In this document: positions 55,689-61,852 of the stretch, piece after piece
Position numbering within the stretch: position 1 is the stretch's first letter
How the letters are laid out: every line of letters begins with the position of its first letter
Assembly: GCA_024689425.1 (NCBI GenBank)
Contig: JAILDN010000048.1
Coordinates: 1-61,852 of the forward strand
Direction of reading: 5' to 3'
DNA length: 61,852 bases
Source of the DNA: Methanobrevibacter sp.
Lineage (GTDB): Archaea; Methanobacteriota; Methanobacteria; Methanobacteriales; Methanobacteriaceae
Translations under genes and position numbers: made by a program
The notes under the pieces: model-generated
Database searches by the model: none
What the model was told of the DNA's origin: nothing
What the model saw: the letters and a program-made list of their open reading frames with translations, nothing else

Positions 55689-56909
55689 ATGAACAAAAAA
55701 ATTGTTACATTAATTATTGTTATATTAATTTCCTTTTGTTTTTTAAGCATTGTCGTAGCGGAGAATGCTACACATGATGATAATCATGCAACAGATCATA
55801 ACACAACTGACAAGAACAAGATAACAGATAAAAACAAAACGGACAATGGATCCAAAAAGAACTACATTTTAGCTAAAGGAAATGGAAATGATATTAAATT
55901 TAGCGATGGGTTTAGAGGATTTAGGCTAGATTATTCAAAACCTCCTGCAAGTTCAGGAGATGAATTCAAACATGTCCCTACATCAAAAGTCAGCAATTCA
56001 AATACGCTGAAACTAGCCATTATCGAATGCTACAAACAGGGTTCAACAGCCCAAATTGGAAAGATAATAACAGATTTTATAAAAACTGGTTCCTCAAATA
56101 CTCCTGTCGGTAAAGCGGTTGCGGCCTCACACGAAAAAGTAAGCGACCATGTAACTGTTAAAATAAATGATCATACGGTAGCTGTTTTTCAATTTGAAGT
56201 TTTAAAATCAGTATCTGGTAATAAATCCGATTATTTTGCATATAAAGTATCATTTATAACCACCAGTGGTGGTGAAGGCAATAATCAAACTAATAATTTA
56301 ACTAATGTACCATATACAACCAACAATACAAATATAACATCACCTCTCGATAATGAAACAAATGCCACATTCCTAAAGGAATTATTTGATTATTTGGCTT
56401 TTCTTGCCAATATCCTCTATGATTCATGGGGACCTATTATCGACACAATAATAAATAAAATTCTAATGATTGTCAATGCTCTGGTAGGACTGGCAAATCT
56501 ATTTGAAGAATTTATGGCGGAAATTAACTCTTTGATAGACGCCATTGGAAAACTTTTAATGATGCTTGGACCGATATTGAAAGAAATTAATGGAATTTTA
56601 AAATTATTGACTATTCTAGTGAATTCAATTGTACAGCTTTTAAACTTAATTGGATCCATACTGAATTTAGTTGCAGGAATTATCTCCGCAATTATATCAA
56701 TTATACAGCAAATTATAGGATTGGTGGTTAGTTTAATAAATTTCCTTGTAAATTTAATCAATCAAATCCTCGCATTAATTCAAGCGATTTTAGACTTATT
56801 GAAAGCAACTGGTAGTTCAATAAGTACAGTTATTGGAAATGCAGGAACTTTAATAAACGCATTCGTGATTATTACAATTGGAGCATATATTTACAACAAT
56901 AAAAGATAA
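55689..56909 (+). CDS. Secreted/anchored protein with long heptad region
   Basis: A 406-residue protein. It has a signal peptide (residues 1-23, KKIVTLIIVILISFCFLS core), an Asn/Thr/Asp/Lys-rich linker (about 25-65) likely to be glycosylated, a soluble domain (65-200), an Asn/Thr-rich spacer, and then residues about 225-380 made of Leu/Ile/Val heptads with few charges (INGILKLLTILVNSIVQLLN). The end is a possible membrane anchor (VIITIGAYIYNNKR). I do not recognise the family. The heptad region could form a membrane-associated or multi-helix bundle. It may be a cell-surface protein. Confidence 0.6.
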   Translation: MNKKIVTLIIVILISFCFLSIVVAENATHDDNHATDHNTTDKNKITDKNKTDNGSKKNYILAKGNGNDIKFSDGFRGFRLDYSKPPASSGDEFKHVPTSKVSNSNTLKLAIIECYKQGSTAQIGKIITDFIKTGSSNTPVGKAVAASHEKVSDHVTVKINDHTVAVFQFEVLKSVSGNKSDYFAYKVSFITTSGGEGNNQTNNLTNVPYTTNNTNITSPLDNETNATFLKELFDYLAFLANILYDSWGPIIDTIINKILMIVNALVGLANLFEEFMAEINSLIDAIGKLLMMLGPILKEINGILKLLTILVNSIVQLLNLIGSILNLVAGIISAIISIIQQIIGLVVSLINFLVNLINQILALIQAILDLLKATGSSISTVIGNAGTLINAFVIITIGAYIYNNKR

Positions 56910-57286
56910 TCTTCATCTTTTCCTTTTTTATTAATTTTGTCCTAAGATTAAATTTAGCCAATAACGTTGATTTTTCATCAATGCATCCTATGTTGATGAT
57001 TTGTCCATCAAGATTTTAGACTTTAAAAAGAACAATCGTTCTCTTTATATATTAACTATTTTTAGTTTTTAATAATTTTAAATCATCAAATTTTTGTTCT
57101 AGAAAAAATATATTAATATTCATTGAAAAAATTATTATTAAAATAATAAATTTATGAATCCATATATTGACATTAAAGTAAATTATAATAAAATTGGATG
57201 ATGTTCAAAACACAATAGAAAATTACACTGAAAGTTACCCGCATAACCGAGTGAAAATTTTTTAAAAATAAGGAGTCTGGCTTAAT
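56910..57286. promoter_or_regulatory. Intergenic region upstream of membrane phosphodiesterase
   Basis: No gene is seen. An inverted repeat AGAAC-N4-GTTCT (57029-57042) lies directly before a TATA-like TTTATATATT (57044-57053), so the site is next to a promoter. The remaining 230 bases to the next ATG form a long leader; a tiny open frame at about 57154 is not supported. Confidence 0.45.
57029..57043 (+). promoter_or_regulatory. Shared 14-nt motif beside TATA box
   Basis: GAACAATCGTTCTC at 57030-57043 is the third copy of the motif seen at 50515 and 55601. The TATA box follows at once, so a bound protein could block TBP binding. Confidence 0.45.
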
Positions 57287-59248
57287 ATGGATATAATCAA
57301 GCAAAAACAAATACCAAAAAGAAATTTAAAAAGAAGTTTGATTGTATTTATTGGAAATGTCTTGGGAATATATTTGATATGTTTTTTAGAATTAGGAGTC
57401 AAAGCTAATTTTGAGGACATAATCATTTTAGTACTATTTATCAGTTTAATAAATGCATTATTCTGGCCTATTTTAACAAGGATAGCTATGCCATTTTTAG
57501 TTTTAACCCTCGGTTTCGGAACATTAATATTAAACGGACTCCTACTTCAGTTTTTTGCACCACTGTTTGAAATAGAAATTAAAGGTTTTGCAATTATTCT
57601 TGCCCCATTATCTATGGCTATCGTTACAACTGTACTATCCGCATTAATAACGATTGATGATGACAGTTCATATTACAGGGCTGTTTTAAGGGATGCTGAA
57701 AAGAAAAGAAAAACTGAAATTAAAGGTTATCCCGGAGTAATAATTGTTGAAATTGATGGACTTGCTTACGAAGTTTTATGTGAAGCAGTAGAAAGAGGAG
57801 ACATGCCTACTGTTAAAGAAATGATTGACAGTGATAATTACAATCTTAGAATGTGGGAAACTGACTTGTCTTCCCAAACCGGAGCAAGTCAAGCAGGAAT
57901 CCTTCATGGGAACAATGAAGGCATCGTTGCATTCAGGTGGGTAGAAAAGAGCAATGGCAATCAGATGATGCAATGTTCTGGAATCACTGAAGTGCCCAAA
58001 TTAGAACAGAGAATTTCAGATGGAAATGGATTGCTTGTGGATAATGGAGCAAGCAGATCAAATTTATTCTCAGGAGATACTGATAATGTAATCTTTACAT
58101 TTAGTAAGATAATGGACTTTAAAAAATTATACAATAAGGCATGGTATTCAGTATTCTCCAATCCCAGCTATTTTGCACGTATACTTACTTTGTTTCTTGC
58201 AGATATGATACGTGAAATCTGGTCACAAATCATACATTCAATAAAAAATATTAGGCCAAGAATAAAACGTGGGATAAAATACATTCCAAGAAGAGCAGCT
58301 ACAAATGTATTCATGAGAGAAATTAACACTTCAACACTAATTGGAGACATGATGATTGGAGATGTTGATGTTGCATACTCAACATACCTGGGTTATGATG
58401 AAATAGCTCACCACTCAGGAGTTAGGGATAATGATGCATGGTTCGCCTTAAGAGAAATGGACAAACAAATCAAACATTTAACTGATGCGAATAAATATTG
58501 TCCTAGAGACTATCAGTTTGTCATTCAATCAGATCACGGCCAAACCAATGGCGCTACATTCACCCAAAGATATGGTGAAACATTTGAAAACTTTGTCAAA
58601 TCATTACTTCCAAAAGACATGACCATATTTGCAAAAATGACTTCAAATGAAGACCACTTTGCAGAAGACTATACTCCATTTTCAAGAAAAAATAAAAAAA
58701 TAGAAAAAGCAAAAAAAGAAGAACAGGAAGTAAGTGACTCTGAAGTCATCGTATTGGCTTCAGGTAACCTAGCAATGATTTATTTGACCCAATGGAATCA
58801 AAGATTAACATACGAGGAGCTTAACACCTATTTCCCTGAACTGATACCCGGCCTCATAAACAATGAATATGTCGGTTTTATTCTAGTTAAATCCCAAGAA
58901 TGTGGTGATTTAGCTATTGGAAAAAATGGAACTTATTTCCTTGACAGTGATGAAATTGAAGGTGAAAACCCTCTTGAAGGATTTGGAGACAATATTGTAA
59001 GACATTTAAAAAGGACCAGTTCATTTGAACATACTCCAGATATCTTAGTTAACAGTTTTTATGATGAAGAAACTGATGAGGTATGTGCTTTTGAAGAATT
59101 GGTTGGAAGCCATGGTGGAGCCGGTGGAGATCAATCTAAACCATTCATATTGTACCCTTCAAGTTGGAATGTTAGTGATGAGCAAATTATTGGTGCAGAA
59201 AACATTTATAAACTATTAAAAGATAATTTAGCTGAATTAAAAAAATAA
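57287..59248 (+). CDS. Holin-type membrane domain fused to phosphodiesterase
   Basis: A 653-residue protein. The first 125 residues hold about four membrane helices of the phage-holin-4 type (LINALFWPILTRIAMPFLVL). After a short linker the rest is an alkaline-phosphatase superfamily domain of the type I phosphodiesterase/nucleotide pyrophosphatase kind: IIVEIDGLAYEVL (metal Asp), SSQTGASQAGILHG (nucleophile region), STYLGYDEIAHHSG, IQSDHGQTNG and VGSHGGAGGDQS. It is a membrane-anchored hydrolase facing the cell surface or the cytosol; the substrate is unknown. SD AAGGAG lies 11 bases upstream. Confidence 0.8.
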   Translation: MDIIKQKQIPKRNLKRSLIVFIGNVLGIYLICFLELGVKANFEDIIILVLFISLINALFWPILTRIAMPFLVLTLGFGTLILNGLLLQFFAPLFEIEIKGFAIILAPLSMAIVTTVLSALITIDDDSSYYRAVLRDAEKKRKTEIKGYPGVIIVEIDGLAYEVLCEAVERGDMPTVKEMIDSDNYNLRMWETDLSSQTGASQAGILHGNNEGIVAFRWVEKSNGNQMMQCSGITEVPKLEQRISDGNGLLVDNGASRSNLFSGDTDNVIFTFSKIMDFKKLYNKAWYSVFSNPSYFARILTLFLADMIREIWSQIIHSIKNIRPRIKRGIKYIPRRAATNVFMREINTSTLIGDMMIGDVDVAYSTYLGYDEIAHHSGVRDNDAWFALREMDKQIKHLTDANKYCPRDYQFVIQSDHGQTNGATFTQRYGETFENFVKSLLPKDMTIFAKMTSNEDHFAEDYTPFSRKNKKIEKAKKEEQEVSDSEVIVLASGNLAMIYLTQWNQRLTYEELNTYFPELIPGLINNEYVGFILVKSQECGDLAIGKNGTYFLDSDEIEGENPLEGFGDNIVRHLKRTSSFEHTPDILVNSFYDEETDEVCAFEELVGSHGGAGGDQSKPFILYPSSWNVSDEQIIGAENIYKLLKDNLAELKK

Positions 59249-59336
59249 TGTTTATTATTATAGCAAATAGATTAAAACATTAAAAATAATTCAAATTAAT
59301 CTTGATTAATTAGCTTGGATATGCATATTCTTGCTT

Positions 59337-60278
59337 TTAGGATTGATATCTTCTGAATGCATATGCAAGAAGTGACCCTGCAAAATTCTGAAAGAGAGAA
59401 TAAAGTGCTCCCGGAACTGTTGCCTGGGATAAGTTCGGAAAATGGGTTTTTGCAAGGCTAGTTGACAAACCCGAATTTTGAAATGCCAATTCGATAGCTA
59501 CTGTAATCATCTGTTTTCTGTCCATTCCTGCAATGTAGCCAATTCCAAATCCAAGTAACATTGCAAGGAAATATTGTAGGGCAATGACAATGAATATTAT
59601 GGTGGATGAAGTTAAAATGGCTTGTTTATTAGCCCCAATTACTCCTGCAACGATTAAACAAATCACAATAGAGGATATTGTAGGTAAATAATCTTTTAAT
59701 TTCTCACAAAAATTGGGGAATCTGTAATTTAGGATTAAACCTAAAATAATTGGGACAATCACTATTTCAATAATTGAAATGAACATGTCAACCGGATTGA
59801 ATTGAATTTGATTTCCTATTAATAATAACGTGATTATTGGAGTTAATAGAGGTGAAATCACAGTAGAAACTGCAGTCAAAGAAACGGACAATGCCACATC
59901 TCCCTTTGCAAGAAAAGTAATGACATCGGATGCAGTTCCTCCAGGAACGGTTCCAACAAGAATAAGTCCGGCTGTCAAAGCAGTATCAAGAGAAAATGCG
60001 CTTGCAAGAGTTAAGGCCATAAGGGGCATTATGACATATTGTGCAGAAATTCCAACTGTAATTGCCTTAGGATTTTTGAACACATTAATGAAATCACCCG
60101 CTTTCAATGTGGTTCCCATTGTAAATAGGACAATACTTAAAAGTAGATTGATAATGTTGATGCCATTATATTTACTTAAAACCCATTTAAATGAATTTGG
60201 ATAAATTAGAGAAATAGCTACTGCGATTAATATTACTATAAAAAAATATTTTTCGACAAATTCAAAAATCCTTTTCAT
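59337..60278 (-). CDS. Bile acid:sodium symporter family (BASS) transporter
   Basis: A 313-residue protein with nine to ten membrane helices. Family motifs are TMGTTLKAGDF, GTVPGGTASDVITFLAKGD with Na-site Asp and Thr, and AFQNSGLSTSLA. BASS proteins carry bile acids, pantoate, pyruvate or other organic anions with sodium. Substrate unknown. There is no SD; TATA is not obvious. Next to the intergenic region before rhuM. Confidence 0.88.
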   Translation of the reverse strand: MKRIFEFVEKYFFIVILIAVAISLIYPNSFKWVLSKYNGINIINLLLSIVLFTMGTTLKAGDFINVFKNPKAITVGISAQYVIMPLMALTLASAFSLDTALTAGLILVGTVPGGTASDVITFLAKGDVALSVSLTAVSTVISPLLTPIITLLLIGNQIQFNPVDMFISIIEIVIVPIILGLILNYRFPNFCEKLKDYLPTISSIVICLIVAGVIGANKQAILTSSTIIFIVIALQYFLAMLLGFGIGYIAGMDRKQMITVAIELAFQNSGLSTSLAKTHFPNLSQATVPGALYSLFQNFAGSLLAYAFRRYQS

Positions 60279-60512
60279 ATTTTCAATTTTTGATTTTGAA
60301 GATTAAAAATGTATTTATTTATTGTCAATGTTCGGCTGATAAAACTGAGTTGTCTGATTTTGGTGGTGATGTAAAATGTTAGTTGATTTTTTCGATTTTA
60401 ATATTGAAGTATTATAAACTTCAGACTTACATATTCTTTAATCCATACACGCTCCCCTACAAAATGGCCAATATTTAAGAGATTAATATGGTTTTATTTC
60501 TATAACAATTGA

Positions 60513-60683
60513 TTAAAAAGTAAATCTACATGTACAACTGCCATAAGTTTCAATATAACTTGGCTCTGAAACTTCCTTAACGACATCATCATCTTTAACA
60601 TCCCCAATCAAAAGTGGAGAATCTGGATTATGTAGTTTATGATTCCTTTTGACTAGCTTGATGTTGCTGTTGGCATAACGCAC
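60513..60683 (-). pseudogene. Truncated gene fragment, 56 residues
   Basis: An open frame on the minus strand reading VRYANSNIKLVKRNHKLHNP, then SPLLIGDVKDDDVVKEVSEP and ending YGSCTCRFTF. It has protein-like composition but only a GTG start at 60683 without an SD, and it is stopped two codons further upstream. It stops five bases short of the tandem operator block. It looks like the 3' end of a larger gene lost by rearrangement. The family is not recognised. Confidence 0.45.
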
Positions 60684-60687
60684 TTCA

Positions 60688-60805
60688 AATTATCTACTAC
60701 CTTTATTGAAATTTGTTCGATATAATACGAACAAACGATGATTAAAAAATAAATGAATTATCTACTACTTTTTGGTCAAATTTGTTTCATAATTTACAAA
60801 CAAAT
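60688..60805 (+). promoter_or_regulatory. Two operator-like blocks upstream of rhuM
   Basis: AATTATCTACTAC occurs at 60688 and again at 60756 (68 bases apart). Each is followed by a perfect 8-bp inverted repeat: TTTGTTCG-N8-CGAACAAA (60712-60735) and ATTTGTTT-N10-AAACAAAT (60780-60805). The two blocks look like a duplicated regulatory module upstream of the rhuM promoter. Confidence 0.5.
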
Positions 60806-60902
60806 ATTACTTATCAAATGCTCTAACAAAAATTGGATATAATAACCAGTAACATATATAAAACCAATTATAAAAATTTTTAAATTAAACCAAGGAGGAA
60901 GT

Positions 60903-61852
60903 GTATGCCCGAATTCAAACTTATTGAAAAGTTACTATACAAAAGCGAACAGAACGATATAGAAGCTGAGTTTATAATTGGAAACGAAACATTATGGTCA
61001 AGTCAAAAAGTCATAGCAGAAATATTTGGAACAACATCAGCCAATATTTCAATGCATTTCTCAAATATAATCCAAGAAGAAGAGCTAGATGAAAAAGAAG
61101 TAAGCATATCTTCTAAAGACCTTTTTAAAGACAATCCCAATTTTATTAAGAAATCCTTAAAAAAATCAAATAATCGAGGTAGGCCCCAAAAATGGTATAA
61201 TCTTGACGCAATCATATCAATAGGGTACAGAATAAACAGTAAAGAAGCAACACAGTTCCGCCGTTGGGCCAATAAAATATTAAAAGAATATATGATAAAA
61301 GGATTTGTCATCGATAAAGAACTTCTGAAAAAAGGAGGAAGATTTACAGAAGACTATTTCGATGAATTATTAGAAACCATACGAGAAATAAGGGCTTCAG
61401 AGAGAAGATTCAATCAAAAAATCACAGACATTTATGCAACAAGCTTTGATTATAACAAAGATGCAGACATAACAAAGGAATTCTTTGCCACAGTACAAAA
61501 CAAACTGATATTTGCAATAAGCAACCATACTGCAGCAGAACTCATAGAAACACGAAGCAATATTGAAAATACTCATATGGGATTGACAACATGGAAAAAA
61601 GCACCAAATGGAAAAATACTCCAAAGTGACGTTGTCATATCCAAAAATTATTTGAATCAAAATGAATTATCAAGATTAAATAGTTTAGTAGAAGGTTTTT
61701 TGAATTTAGCCGAATCACGCGCAGAGGATAGAATCCCAATGAGTATGAAAGATTGGAAAGAACTGCTGGATGACTACCTTAAACTTCGAAGGCTGCCAAT
61801 TCTTGTTGGCAAAGGTAAGATATCTGCTGAAGAAGCACGAGAACATGTGCTT
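60903..61852 (+). CDS. RhuM family protein, 3' end outside window
   Basis: At least 316 residues, open to the window edge. ATG 60903 has GGAGG seven bases upstream. The sequence begins MPEFKLIEKLLYKSEQNDIE and includes WSSQKVIAEIFGTTSANIS (a helix-turn-helix-like segment), RGRPQKWYNLDAIISIGYR and the FRRWANKILKEYMIKGFVID segment that marks the RhuM/virulence family. Members are often found near restriction-modification or toxin-antitoxin genes and are thought to be toxin-like or DNA-binding. The role is not established. Upstream operators suggest autoregulation. Confidence 0.8.

Larger units (their letters stand above)
60279..60902. other. Intergenic region before rhuM-like gene
   Basis: Contains a 56-codon minus-strand remnant (60513-60683), two imperfect copies of an operator-like block (60688-60735 and 60756-60805), and a TATA-like ACATATATAAAA (about 60853) upstream of the rhuM start. 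The rest, 60279-60512, shows no gene. Confidence 0.5.

Noticed and set aside
50400-60380. Shared ATTTTGGTGGTGA at about 50403 and 60358 as an insertion-sequence end
   Set aside because: Only 13 bases match, flanks differ and no transposase or terminal inverted repeat is present.
61003-61660. Two minus-strand frames at 61003-61311 and 61397-61660
   Set aside because: They are antisense to the RhuM frame, have no SD and show shadow-type composition.

Overview
The window reads as chromosomal DNA of a methanogenic archaeon of the order Methanobacteriales, most likely Methanobrevibacter or a close relative. It is strongly AT-rich. Archaeal information genes are present (prefoldin beta, KEOPS Pcc1, Brix protein, RNA polymerase subunit P, L37Ae, deoxyhypusine synthase, archaeal LonB). 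MfnB makes a methanofuran precursor, which points to a methanogen. Start codons are usually preceded by GGTGAT- or GGAGG-type Shine-Dalgarno (SD) sequences, and TATA boxes can be seen upstream of several genes. The genus is an inference; no 16S rRNA gene lies in the window.

Layout. 1-8.3 kb, minus strand: translation and protein-folding genes, then guaB-mfnB, a LUD/4Fe-4S plus CCG-domain pair, a DUF2304-glycosyltransferase pair and archaeal riboflavin synthase. 8.4-10.9 kb: a cbiMNQO cobalt/nickel importer. 11.2-17.8 kb: pyrF, a DUF5654 protein, a membrane protein with a paralogue at 52.3 kb, dys, a CBS regulator, hisG and a metal P-type ATPase whose promoter region contains a 43-bp direct duplication. 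18-20 kb: a small cluster of a Cys-rich peptide, a radical SAM/SPASM enzyme, a second tiny Cys protein and a decayed flavodoxin-fold oxidoreductase. 20.2-25 kb: aldo/keto reductase, galU, a 1.4-kb stretch of structured DNA or RNA with tiny ORFs, a zinc ribbon gene, a helical-repeat protein and a tRNA-Leu(GAG). 25-38.8 kb: a run of mostly minus-strand housekeeping genes (TPR, HerA-like ATPase, large DEAD helicase, DUF368, uvrA, uvrB, prs). 38.9-47.8 kb: a small secreted protein, a GNAT remnant beside a tiny conserved protein, ADP-ribosylglycohydrolase, a MurT-like ligase, lonB and cobyric acid synthase. 47.9 kb to the end is more accessory: two alpha/beta hydrolases, an MFS drug exporter, CstA, a DUF4013 membrane protein, a secreted heptad-rich protein, a membrane phosphodiesterase, a BASS transporter and a RhuM-family gene cut by the window edge.

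How the genes fit together. Several sets serve shared themes: metal and B12 (cbiMNQO, P-type ATPase, cbiP), DNA repair (uvrA, uvrB), envelope building (GT2/DUF2304, GalU, MurT, DUF368) and purine or ribose phosphate supply (guaB, prs).

The least explained parts are the radical SAM/Cys-peptide cluster, the structured locus at 22.6-23.1 kb, the duplicated ATPase promoter, a 14-nt motif repeated upstream of three accessory membrane genes, and the duplicated operator-like block before rhuM. No rRNA, CRISPR array, integrase or complete insertion sequence was seen.
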